Assembly: GCA_937967405.1 (NCBI GenBank)
Contig: CALCJV010000017.1
Location: 1-44,643, forward strand
From: an uncultured Chloroflexales bacterium
Lineage (GTDB): Bacteria; Chloroflexota; Chloroflexia; Chloroflexales; Chloroflexaceae
DNA length: 44,643 nt
Direction of reading: 5' to 3'
Part shown: positions 24,978 to 33,024 of the stretch, piece after piece
Layout: the number at the start of each line of letters is the position of its first letter
How positions within the stretch are numbered: position 1 is the first letter of the stretch
Made by a program: the position numbers and the translations under genes
Notes under the pieces: generated by a model
The model's input: only the letters and a program-made list of their open reading frames with translations
Told to the model about the DNA's origin: nothing
Databases searched by the model: none

Positions 24978-26008
24978 TGATGCGCCGTGCCGCAACAGAA
25001 TGGCAACTGCACATGACGCAGCCTGCCTCTGCCCCGCTTGCACCGGAGGCGAGCACGCTGCCGACGATGCAGCAGGCCCTGCTGGCGTGGTTTCGCCAAC
25101 ACGCCCGCGATCTGCCGTGGCGCACGACCCGCGACCCGTATCAGATTCTGGTCGCTGAGATGATGCTGCAACAGACACAAGTTGAGCGCGTGATCCCCAA
25201 ATATCACGCCTTTCTGGCTGCCTTCCCTACGCTCAACGACCTCGCTGAAGCGGCAACGGCCGACGTGATTCGGCTCTGGTCGGGCTTGGGCTACAATCGC
25301 CGCGCTGTCAATCTGCACCGGATTGCCCGCCTGATCGTGAGCAACTACGGCGGCGAGGTCCCGCGCAGCGTGGCCACCTTGCAGCAGCTGCCCGGCATCG
25401 GGGCCTATACGGCTGGCGCAATCGCCTGCTTTGCCTTTGAGCAGGATGTGGCCTTCCTCGATACCAATATCCGTCGCGTGATCCGTCGTGCTTGGGTGGC
25501 TCCAGAGGAGAGGCCCCCGCCTACCCCAGATCGGGTACTGCAACAGCTGGGCGCAGAACTGATTCCGGCTGGGCAGGGCTGGCACTGGAATCAAGCGATG
25601 ATGGAACTTGGTGCACTGCTCTGCACCGCCCGTGCACCCACCTGTTGGCAGTGCCCGCTTCAGCCCCACTGCCGCAGCTATGCTGAGTGGCGCACCCGCG
25701 ATGAGCAACTGTTTGCTTGTCCGGATGGAAGCACCTATCCTCGCGCTGATCAGCCGCCGCGCCGCCGCGCCGCCGAACGCCCAGAAACGCCGTTTGTCGG
25801 CTCGAATCGCTACTATCGCGGGCGTGTGGTCGAGCTGCTGCGGGCCTTACCGCCCGATACGCAGCTGCCCATTCCCCAGCTGGCCGTGCAACTCAAGCCC
25901 ACCTTCGCGGCCGATACTGAGCAGGCATGGCTCGAACGCCTGCTGCACGGTTTGCATCGCGATGGCTTGATCGTTGTGGCTGACGGTGCCGTGCGATTAC
26001 CCCGCTAA
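24977..26008 (+). CDS. mutY: A/G-specific adenine DNA glycosylase (MutY-like) lacking the NUDIX-type C-terminal domain
   Basis: 343 aa. The HhH-GPD core has catalytic E61 (VAEMMLQQTQVE), the hairpin LPGIGAYTAGAI (138-149), catalytic D162 (AFLDTNIRRV) and four Fe-S cysteines C216-x6-C223-x2-C226-x5-C232. It should remove adenine mispaired with 8-oxoguanine. The C-terminal about 80 residues (YYRGRVVELL ... WLERLLHGLHRDGLIVV) look like a small winged helix rather than the NUDIX-like 8-oxoG reader of E. coli MutY. Start: GTG at 24977 or the adjacent ATG at 24980, overlapping the rel stop; no Shine-Dalgarno sequence is seen, consistent with translational coupling. Confidence 0.9.
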   Translation: MMRRAATEWQLHMTQPASAPLAPEASTLPTMQQALLAWFRQHARDLPWRTTRDPYQILVAEMMLQQTQVERVIPKYHAFLAAFPTLNDLAEAATADVIRLWSGLGYNRRAVNLHRIARLIVSNYGGEVPRSVATLQQLPGIGAYTAGAIACFAFEQDVAFLDTNIRRVIRRAWVAPEERPPPTPDRVLQQLGAELIPAGQGWHWNQAMMELGALLCTARAPTCWQCPLQPHCRSYAEWRTRDEQLFACPDGSTYPRADQPPRRRAAERPETPFVGSNRYYRGRVVELLRALPPDTQLPIPQLAVQLKPTFAADTEQAWLERLLHGLHRDGLIVVADGAVRLPR

Positions 26009-26121
26009 ACCGATTCTATCTGTGGTACTATACACTATCATAAGGTTGATGAGAGCATAGGCAATCTGCGTGATGCTCAGTAACGGCCTGTCCTGTCACG
26101 CACATTCTTGGTGGTGCGCGG

Positions 26122-26150
26122 TTGACCAGCCGTACCGCCTGTGCTACAGT
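26122..26150 (+). promoter_or_regulatory. Promoter of the RlmI-like methyltransferase gene
   Basis: TTGACC (26122-26127), a 17-bp spacer and TACAGT (26145-26150) preceded by an extended TGC. It predicts transcription starting near 26157 and a leader of about 100 nt before the ATG at 26258. Confidence 0.6.
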
Positions 26151-26257
26151 GCTAGCTATACAAAAAATTGGAGTGGCTGTGGAATCGCGCTGAAACATGC
26201 CTTTGCATACCACACCCATACGTTAATATGTCTGAAATATGTCTAAGCGGAGAGAGC

Positions 26258-27457
26258 ATGCCGAGCCTACCACGTGCAACAGTTCTGCTGCAACAAGGCC
26301 GCGAACGCCCAGTGTTGGCCCATCACCCGTGGGTCTTTTCGGGAGCCATCGCCCGCGTCATTGGCCAGCCCGCCGATGGCGATGAGGTGGATGTGCAGAC
26401 GGTAGACGGTGAGTGGGTGGCACGCGGTACATGGAGTAGTGCCTCGCAGATTCGGGTGCGCTTATTTACATGGGATGATCGTGAGCATTTGGAGCCAGAC
26501 CTGATCCGCGCTCGTCTCGAACGGGCGTTGGCCCTGCGCCAGCAACTCCCCTTGACCCATCGCAGCAATGCGTATCGCGTCGTCTATGCTGAAGCGGATG
26601 GGCTGCCCGGCTTGATTGTAGATCGTTATGCGGATGATCTCGTGATCCAAATCCTTACGCAGGGCATGGCCGTGCGTCTTGAGCAGGTTCTTGAGCTGCT
26701 CGTGCAGATCTTTGCGCCGCGCAGCATCTACGAGCGGAGCGATGCCGAAGTGCGCCAGAAAGAGGGCCTCCCGCAGGAATCGGGGCTGCGCTGGGGTGTG
26801 CCTGCGCCTCCTGCAATCCAGTTTCGCACGCATGATTTGAGCTTCAGCATGGATTGGCGCGATGGGCAAAAGACGGGCTTTTACCTTGATCAGAGTGACA
26901 ACCGGCTGCGGGTGGCTAGCTATGCTGCAGGAGGTGAGCTGCTCGACTGCTTCTGTTATAGTGGGGGCTTCGCGGTGTATGCGGCACGCGCGGGCGCACT
27001 TCAGATCACCGCAGTAGATAGTAGCGCAGGTGCATTGGCACGGGTGGCTACCCATATGCAGCAGAATCACTTATATCCTGAACTAGAACTCATTGAGGCG
27101 GATGTATTTAAGCAGCTGCGCCAGTATCGGCTGGAAGAACGCGCCTTTGATGTGATCGTGCTGGATCCGCCCAAATTCGCGCATAGTCAACAACAGGTAG
27201 ATCGGGCTACCCGCGGCTACAAAGATATTAACATGAACGCGATGCGGCTGCTGCGGCAAGGCGGCATTTTGGCGACCTTTAGCTGTTCGGGGCTGCTTTC
27301 GGCCGATCTGTTCCAGAAGGTGGTGTTTGGAGCCGCGCTAGATGCGCGCCGCGAGGTGCAGATTCTGGAACGCCTGACGCAGGCGGCGGATCATCCTGTG
27401 CTATTATCGTTCCCAGAGAGTGAATACCTCAAAGGGTTTATTTGCCGGGTCTGGTAA
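26258..27457 (+). CDS. Class I rRNA methyltransferase, RlmI-like (23S rRNA m5C)
   Basis: 399 aa from the ATG at 26258 (MPSLPRATV), preceded by GGAGAGAG; in-frame codons from 26168 are not conserved-looking. An N-terminal PUA domain (about 1-75) with HPWVFSGAI leads to a Rossmann methyltransferase with DWRDGQKTGFYLDQSDNR, SAM loop LLDCFCYSGGFAVYAA, catalytic-type DPPKFA and a CSG motif (ATFSCSGLLS). This is the RlmI/RlmK architecture that methylates large-subunit rRNA. The precise target C1962 is inferred by homology. Confidence 0.9.
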   Translation: MPSLPRATVLLQQGRERPVLAHHPWVFSGAIARVIGQPADGDEVDVQTVDGEWVARGTWSSASQIRVRLFTWDDREHLEPDLIRARLERALALRQQLPLTHRSNAYRVVYAEADGLPGLIVDRYADDLVIQILTQGMAVRLEQVLELLVQIFAPRSIYERSDAEVRQKEGLPQESGLRWGVPAPPAIQFRTHDLSFSMDWRDGQKTGFYLDQSDNRLRVASYAAGGELLDCFCYSGGFAVYAARAGALQITAVDSSAGALARVATHMQQNHLYPELELIEADVFKQLRQYRLEERAFDVIVLDPPKFAHSQQQVDRATRGYKDINMNAMRLLRQGGILATFSCSGLLSADLFQKVVFGAALDARREVQILERLTQAADHPVLLSFPESEYLKGFICRVW

Positions 27458-27510
27458 ACGGGAGCACGTTCCCGGCTGTGCTGTATGTGTAAACATAACT
27501 GTACGCGCTT

Positions 27511-28713
27511 ATGAGTTACTCTATCTTGGATGATGGGCATATCTCTAGCCCGAAGGGGTATCGCGCTACTGGTATCTCGGCGGGCTTCAAGGAAGGCTCG
27601 CGGGCCCGTGATCTCGCGCTCGTGTATTCCGAGCTACCCGCCCGTGCCGCAGCCGTCTTTACAACGAGTACCACCAAAGCTGCGCCCGTCTTTTTCGATC
27701 AGGCGATTCTGGCTCGCAACCGTGATGCAATCCGAGCGGTGCTGATCAATTCGGGGCAAGCCAATGCGGGCACGGGCCAGCCGGGCTTGAACGATGCGGT
27801 TGAAACGGCTAAGCTCACCGCCGATGAACTCGAAATCCCCCGCGATAGTGTCCTGCTCATGTCGAGCGGCATTATTGGAGTGCCCTTGATGATGGACAAG
27901 ATGCGCGAAGGGATTATTCGGGCGATCTCAGAACTCGATAGTGGTGGCGGGCGGCGAGCTGCATTAGCCATGCTTACCACCGATACGCGCCCCAAAGAGC
28001 GGGCTTATACGGTGCAGCTGCGGGATGGACGCACGATTCGGATGGCCGGCATGGCCAAGGGCACCCGCATGGTGCATCCGCAGCTTGCTACGCTGCTCAC
28101 GGTGGTCACTTCCGATGTGCCGATTGACGTGCGCCTGTTGCAGCGTTCGCTTCAGCAGAGCGTGGCCCGTTCGTTCAGTCGGCTCACGATAGATGGCGAC
28201 ACCTCGCCCAATGATACGGTACTGGTTCTGGCCAATGGAGCTGCGGAAGGCTCGGCGATTGTCGAAGCGAGTTCGTGGGAGTATGGGGCGTGGCAAGAAG
28301 CCCTCGATGCGTTGCTCGCTGATCTGGCGCAGCAGATTGTGCGCGATGCTGCCAGCAGTGGCAAAATCATCCAAGTGCAGGTGCGCGGCGCACAGACTGA
28401 AGCCGCCGCCCGCCAGATTGCCCAAGTGGTCGCTCGTTCAGCCAGCGTGCGGCGGGCCTGCAAAGAGGGTAGCCCTGATTGGGGCACGCTGCTCGCGGCA
28501 ATTGGGGCCAGCAATGTTGATCTGTATCCTGATCTGCTTGATCTGTATGTTGGTGATATACTAGTTATGCAGGGTGGCTTGCCCGTTTCATTTGATCAGC
28601 AAGCCGCTGTGCAATACTTCTCGCATCAAGAGTTAGAGTTTATGATTGACCTGCATCTGGGCGCAGGTGCAGCGACGATTTGGACATGTACATGGCATGG
28701 TGAATTTGCATGA
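27511..28713 (+). CDS. argJ: ArgJ, ornithine acetyltransferase / N-acetylglutamate synthase, short C-terminus
   Basis: 400 aa. ArgJ moves the acetyl group from N-acetylornithine to glutamate, closing the arginine acetyl cycle. The self-cleavage site is at A193/T194 (MVHPQLATLLTVVTSD), with K183 in MAKG and the oxyanion SSGIIG at 118-123 (Ser where Thr is usual). DGDTSPNDTVLVLANG is intact. The protein ends WTCTWHGEFA, about seven residues earlier than usual, without the family's final INADY(R/T)T segment. Its TGA overlaps the ATG of the LON-domain gene (ATGA), indicating coupling. Confidence 0.92.
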   Translation: MSYSILDDGHISSPKGYRATGISAGFKEGSRARDLALVYSELPARAAAVFTTSTTKAAPVFFDQAILARNRDAIRAVLINSGQANAGTGQPGLNDAVETAKLTADELEIPRDSVLLMSSGIIGVPLMMDKMREGIIRAISELDSGGGRRAALAMLTTDTRPKERAYTVQLRDGRTIRMAGMAKGTRMVHPQLATLLTVVTSDVPIDVRLLQRSLQQSVARSFSRLTIDGDTSPNDTVLVLANGAAEGSAIVEASSWEYGAWQEALDALLADLAQQIVRDAASSGKIIQVQVRGAQTEAAARQIAQVVARSASVRRACKEGSPDWGTLLAAIGASNVDLYPDLLDLYVGDILVMQGGLPVSFDQQAAVQYFSHQELEFMIDLHLGAGAATIWTCTWHGEFA

Positions 28714-29363
28714 CACTACAAGAACTTCCGTTGTTTCCCTTAGGTACGGTGATGTTTCCGGGCGCAACGCTGACTTTGCATATCTTTGAGGAACGCTATC
28801 GGCTGATGATTGGTCAGTGCCTCGAACGCAGCACCCCCTTTGGGATCGTGCTGATCCGTGAGGGGCACGAAGTTGGGGTGGGTGGGGCAACTCCGCATGA
28901 GATTGGCACGCTCGTGACCATCAATGCGAGTGTGCGCCTTGAAGATGGCCGCCTCTTGATAGCGACGGTAGGGCAGCAACGCTTCCGCATTCGCAGTATT
29001 GTGCAGCAGATTCCGTACTTGACGGCAACGGTAGCGTTGCTGAATGAGACCCCCTCGCACCAAACGAGCCTTATGGCGCACGAGGTGCGCCGGATTCACG
29101 CGCAGTATTGGCAGGCGGTGGCGGCTGCGACTGGCGTGGCGCAGGAGGCAGAGGAGCTACCCGACGACAATCTGGAACTTTCGTATCACCTTGCCTATCG
29201 CCTCCAAGTCACGAATGAGCGCAAGCAACGCTGGCTGGCAAGCGATGCCACCATGCGCCTGCGTGAGATTGCGGCAATGCTGCGGGCGGAGATTGATCTC
29301 CTGCCGCGCAGCCAGCGCAACGACTTGTCGCGTATCTCTGATCTGCCGTGGTCGTGGAACTAA
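28710..29363 (+). CDS. LON substrate-binding (PUA-like) domain protein
   Basis: 217 aa. The whole protein matches the N-terminal domain of Lon protease alone (LPLFPLGTVMFPGATLTLHIFEERYRLMI, then PFGIVLIREG ... GTLVTINASVRLEDGRLLIATVGQQRFRI) with a helical C-terminus; no AAA+ or protease part. Stand-alone LON-domain proteins are common but poorly characterised. It overlaps argJ by 4 bp and precedes the YlxP gene by 39 bp, so the three form an operon. Confidence 0.87.
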   Translation: MTLQELPLFPLGTVMFPGATLTLHIFEERYRLMIGQCLERSTPFGIVLIREGHEVGVGGATPHEIGTLVTINASVRLEDGRLLIATVGQQRFRIRSIVQQIPYLTATVALLNETPSHQTSLMAHEVRRIHAQYWQAVAAATGVAQEAEELPDDNLELSYHLAYRLQVTNERKQRWLASDATMRLREIAAMLRAEIDLLPRSQRNDLSRISDLPWSWN

Positions 29364-29402
29364 GCCGCGCCAGCAAAACCATGCGGCAAGCGGGACAAAG
29401 CC

Positions 29403-29687
29403 ATGTTTATCGGGGCGTGTGAGCTAACGTTGCATCTGCCGTTGGCGCAATCGCTGAAAGATAAACGGCAGGTGATCAAATCATTGATGGCGCGGCTTCG
29501 CAATGAATTCAACATTGCGGTAGCCGAGGTGGATCAGCAGCAGGCATGGCAAGTCGCGGTGCTTGGGGTTGCCTGTGTTTCCTCTTCTCAGAAGTATGCC
29601 CACGAGCAGCTGGAAGCGGTGGTGCGGTTTGTGCAGACGCACCGGCCTGATCTCCCCTTAACCCAGTACGAGATTGAGATTCTGTAA
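29403..29687 (+). CDS. DUF503 / YlxP-like protein
   Basis: 94 aa, full length for the family. It has the ferredoxin-like pattern MFIGACELTLHLPLAQSLKDKRQVIKSLMARLRNEFNIAVAEV and then QVAVLGVACVSSS. In other bacteria YlxP lies near ribosome-maturation genes (infB, rbfA) and is thought to have a role there; here it sits between a LON-domain gene and a BchI-like gene, which says little about function. The stop is 5 bp before the next start. Confidence 0.88.
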   Translation: MFIGACELTLHLPLAQSLKDKRQVIKSLMARLRNEFNIAVAEVDQQQAWQVAVLGVACVSSSQKYAHEQLEAVVRFVQTHRPDLPLTQYEIEIL

Positions 29688-29692
29688 CGCCC

Positions 29693-30775
29693 ATGCACGC
29701 GGCTGATGAGATTCACCCATTCCCGCTGTTGGCGATTGTCGGCCAGCCCGAACTGAAAACCGCGCTGGTCATCACCCTAATCAATCCGCTGGTGGGCGGG
29801 GTGCTCCTTAGTGGGCCCTATGGCGTGGGCAAAACGACGGCCGTGCGGAGCCTGCTCGACGTGATGCCTGTTGTCGAGCGCGAACTGTGGCAGGATGATG
29901 GCACGATCCGCACCGTGCGCGAGCCGATGCGCCTGATCGAATTGCCCTTGAATGCGCGTCTTGAGGATGTGGTGGGCGGGATCAATGAGCGCGTAGCGAT
30001 TGAGCAGCAACGGGTCTTGCTGGAGGAGGGCATCCTCGCTCGGGCCCACCGCAATCTGCTTTATGTGGATGAGATCAATCTGCTAGAGCCGCATGTTATT
30101 GATGTTATTTTGGATGCGGCTGCACAGGGGCGCACGCTGGTGCGACGTGGGCCATTGGTGCGACTGTTTCCGGCACAGTTTGTGCTGGTTGGCTCGATGA
30201 ACCCCGAAGAGGGCCCATTGCGCCCGCAGATCATGGATCGGTTCGGCTTACGGGTGTGGGTTGCGCCTTTGAGCGATGCCCGCGAACGGCTCGAAGTATA
30301 TCGGCGGGCGCAGCTCTTCCGCGCTGATCCACAGGCCTTTCGCTCGGCCTATGCCGAACAGACCCAGCTCCTGCGCGAAGAGGTTGAGATTGCCCGCGAG
30401 ATTCTGCCGCATGTGCAGATTCCGCCGCTGCTTGAAACCCTTGCGCTCCAGCTTGTACAAGAGCTTCAGATACCCTCGCACCGCGCTGAAATTGCCCTGC
30501 TCGAAGCCGCCCGTGCCCGCGCTGCCGCCGATTTCCGTAGCGAAGTGGGGCAGGAGGACATCACCCGCATGGCAGCACTGGCCCTGCGCCAACGCCGCAG
30601 TACCACGATTGAAGCCTATGCGGCGCAGGTACAGCAGGAGAATGAGCAGGTGCAAGCCGCGCTGCACAAAGTTATGGCCCAGCATGCTCCGGCCTGCGCT
30701 CCAGCGCAGCCCGTCCGCAAGCGCAAGCAGTCGCGCAGCACAATGCGCCAGCTGGAGCAGGGCGGAGAGGGCTAG
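29693..30775 (+). CDS. BchI/ChlI-like AAA+ ATPase (magnesium chelatase subunit I homologue)
   Basis: 360 aa. Walker A GPYGVGKTT (41-49), Walker B LLYVDEIN (122-129), then IDVILDAAAQGRTLVRRGP, GSMNPEEGPLRPQIMDRFGLRV and a C-terminal helical lid, the BchI arrangement. BchI hexamers drive Mg2+ insertion into protoporphyrin IX with BchD and BchH; related ATPases serve cobaltochelatase. No D or H subunit lies nearby, and Walker A (PYGVGKTT) differs from the usual DRGTGKST, so this may be a second paralogue. The C-terminus ends in a basic Lys/Arg run. It is the last gene before the restriction-modification island. Confidence 0.8.
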   Translation: MHAADEIHPFPLLAIVGQPELKTALVITLINPLVGGVLLSGPYGVGKTTAVRSLLDVMPVVERELWQDDGTIRTVREPMRLIELPLNARLEDVVGGINERVAIEQQRVLLEEGILARAHRNLLYVDEINLLEPHVIDVILDAAAQGRTLVRRGPLVRLFPAQFVLVGSMNPEEGPLRPQIMDRFGLRVWVAPLSDARERLEVYRRAQLFRADPQAFRSAYAEQTQLLREEVEIAREILPHVQIPPLLETLALQLVQELQIPSHRAEIALLEAARARAAADFRSEVGQEDITRMAALALRQRRSTTIEAYAAQVQQENEQVQAALHKVMAQHAPACAPAQPVRKRKQSRSTMRQLEQGGEG

Positions 30776-30796
30776 AGGCGGGGGAAGGTATACTAT

Positions 30797-31837
30797 ATGC
30801 TCGCCTATCATGCATATCTAGATGAAACGCTGAAGCCCGCACCGCCGCATACGCCGCTGGTGCTTGACCTCTTTGCTGGATGTGGCGGTCTTGCGCTTGG
30901 CTTTGAGGCTTGTGGCTTTGCCACAGTAGGGTTTGAAAAGAACCCAGAAGCCTGTGCAACGTACAACCGCAATCTTGCTGGGCAATGCCATCACGTGAAC
31001 CTAACGTTAGATACACCACTCCCGCGAGCATCCATCATCATTGGTGGGCCACCATGCCAACCCTTCAGTGTTGGTGGTCATCAATTGGGCATCAATGATC
31101 CTCGCAATGGCATCCCGATCTTCTTACGTGCTGTCGAGCAAAATCAGCCCGACATCTGGATTCTCGAAAATGTACGTGGATTGTTGTATCGGAATCACTG
31201 GTATTTTCAGCACATCATCCAGCAAATGAGGGGTCTTGGCTACATTGTTGACTATCGCTTACTCAATGCAGCACGGTTCGGTGTTCCCCAAAGTCGTGAG
31301 CGGTTGTTTATTGTGGGCCATCGCGGACGATTTGCTTTTCCAGCATCAATTGGCCCTCAGGTTACGGTGGCAGATGCAATCGGTGACACGGCCCTGCTTG
31401 ATTTACCAGAGGCGAAATTCTTGACCCCATCTATGGATACCTACATTGCGAAGTACGAACGTGCTTCAAAATGTAGTCTTCCGCGTGACTTGCATCTCGA
31501 CAAAGTTGCACGCACGATAACATGTCGGAACCTTGCCGGAGCAACTGGCGATATGCTGCGAGTACGCTTGCCGGATGGACGGCGACGACGTTTGGTGGTG
31601 CGTGAAGGGGCATGGTTGCAGAGCTTTCCGGGCTGGTTTGAATTCAGCGGGTCTGAGACGGCACAATACAATCAGATCGGTAATGCTGTACCTCCTTTAT
31701 TGGCATACAGGCTCGCACAATCGGTACGAGCCTACTTGGACTCAACCTATCGTATTCCTGCTCATATCCTCAGTGAAGCTGCCTATGTTGATGGACATGC
31801 AACAGAAGCCGATCAAATGGAGTTTTCGTTTGAATAA
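30797..31837 (+). CDS. DNA (cytosine-5) methyltransferase of a type II restriction-modification island
   Basis: 346 aa with motif I DLFAGCGG (24-31), motif IV GGPPCQPFS (83-91, catalytic C87), motif VI ENV (124-126), motif VIII QSRERLF (165-171), motif IX RRLVVREGAWLQSFP and motif X QIGNAVPPLLA in the canonical order. It looks fully active. GGGGAAGG lies 8 nt before the ATG. The region between motifs VIII and IX, which sets target recognition, is short (about 60 residues). Base composition is more AT-rich than its neighbours, as is the adjoining endonuclease, pointing to acquisition as a unit. Confidence 0.93.
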   Translation: MLAYHAYLDETLKPAPPHTPLVLDLFAGCGGLALGFEACGFATVGFEKNPEACATYNRNLAGQCHHVNLTLDTPLPRASIIIGGPPCQPFSVGGHQLGINDPRNGIPIFLRAVEQNQPDIWILENVRGLLYRNHWYFQHIIQQMRGLGYIVDYRLLNAARFGVPQSRERLFIVGHRGRFAFPASIGPQVTVADAIGDTALLDLPEAKFLTPSMDTYIAKYERASKCSLPRDLHLDKVARTITCRNLAGATGDMLRVRLPDGRRRRLVVREGAWLQSFPGWFEFSGSETAQYNQIGNAVPPLLAYRLAQSVRAYLDSTYRIPAHILSEAAYVDGHATEADQMEFSFE

Positions 31838-31853
31838 TGGAGCGGTTTAGATT

Positions 31854-32840
31854 ATGTCGAAAGTGCAGCAATCTAAATCAATTCCAGTTCAGATGGTGAT
31901 CGAGCAGATGCTCAGCATCCTACACACACTCGGTCTACCACTTGCCGATCAAACGCGCCGACGGCGGGAGCGGCTCGCTATGGCAGTCTTAGCATTGGCA
32001 GATGTTCCGCATCCCGATAAGTGGCCGCAAGCTAAAAGTATCACAGACCAATACAGCCTCACTACCCGCAAAATTATTCAGTATTGGAATACCCACTTTG
32101 AAGAATAGATCTCTTCTGGTTCTTATGATGATGTTCGGCGGCGAGATCTCATTGTGCTGCTTCGAGTCGGCATTGTTGTGGCGAGCAAAGCACGTGCTGA
32201 CACAAATGATGGTACACGCGGATATGGTGTTACGGCGGGATTCGCCCAACTTTTGCACCAATTTGGAACCGTGCAATGGGAAGCAGCAATCGCAGCGTTT
32301 CGGGCTACGTTGCCTGACTATGCAAAGACGCTTGGTATTGAACGTAACTTGAACAAAACACCTGTGAGCCTACCTGATGGTCAGACTATCCAACTTAGGT
32401 CAGGCAAACATAATGAGTTACAACGCGCAATCATTGAGGATTTTCTTCCACGTTGGGGGTACGCTGCAAATATACTCTATGTTGGCGATGCAAATGATAA
32501 GGATTTATATGTAGCAAGACAAGAACTTGAGGATTTGGGAATATCTCTGCCTGATCGTGCCATACTCCCAGATGTGATTGCGTATTCACGTGATACCAGT
32601 CGGCTTTTCTTCATTGAAGCCGTTTATTCATCTGGGCCTATTTCCAACGAGCGTAGAATACAATTGCAGTCTCTCGTAAAAAACAGGGAGATAACTGTTG
32701 TATATGTAACGGCTTTTCTTGACTGGAATACGTTTCGGCGGTTTAGCCAACAGATTGGTTGGGAAACGGATGTCTGGATAGCAGCTGCTCCCGATCACAT
32801 CATTCATTTTGATGGTGAGCAGTATCTTCGCGGTAATTAA
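31854..32840 (+). pseudogene. BsuBI/PstI-family restriction endonuclease gene interrupted by an in-frame TAG
   Basis: One reading frame of 328 codons runs from ATG 31854 to TAA 32838-32840, broken only by TAG at codon 85 (32106-32108). Codons 1-84 give an N-terminal winged-helix-like part; immediately after the TAG, without a frame change, come ISSGSYDDVRRRDL and then LQRAIIEDFLPRWGY, LYVGDANDKDL, LPDVIAYS, FIEAVYSSGPIS and YVTAFLDWNTFRRF, diagnostic of the PstI/BsuBI endonucleases that cut CTGCAG. Total length equals PstI (about 326 aa). A single base change would restore it. A shorter product from GTG 32154 would miss the first 100 residues. Likely an inactivated gene; readthrough or a sequencing error remain possible. 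Confidence 0.85.
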
Positions 32841-32883
32841 TCTGACCTGTAGCTGATAATCTCCCCCACCCCGCCCCGCCGCG

Positions 32884-32892
32884 TGCTATACT
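32884..32892 (+). promoter_or_regulatory. Extended -10 upstream of the second GH-A gene
   Basis: TGC followed by TATACT (32887-32892) is an extended -10, about 130 bp before the ATG at 33025. No clear -35 is visible in the C-rich sequence above it. Confidence 0.4.
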
Positions 32893-33024
32893 ACCCCATG
32901 TGCGCGGGCTGCAAACTGCGCCGCCCGCTACGTTCAATCTGTAGGCAAGCCCATGTGCCGCTTGCCCAACCGTACCCGTCTACGCTGGATTGATCGACAC
33001 CTGTAACCATCGGAGATAATCCTC

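Noticed and set aside
26009-26257. Possible small gene or RNA between mutY and the RlmI-like gene
   Set aside because: Only a promoter (26122-26150) and its leader are visible; no ORF with a ribosome site and no recognisable RNA fold.
27459-27474. Hairpin CGGGA/TCCCG between the RlmI-like gene and argJ
   Set aside because: The stem is only 5 bp with no T tract, too weak to call a terminator.
31854-32108. 84-aa ORF as a separate controller (C) protein of the restriction system
   Set aside because: It is in the same frame as the endonuclease core and continues directly into its conserved ISSGSYDD segment, so it is the N-terminal part of the interrupted enzyme, not a C protein.
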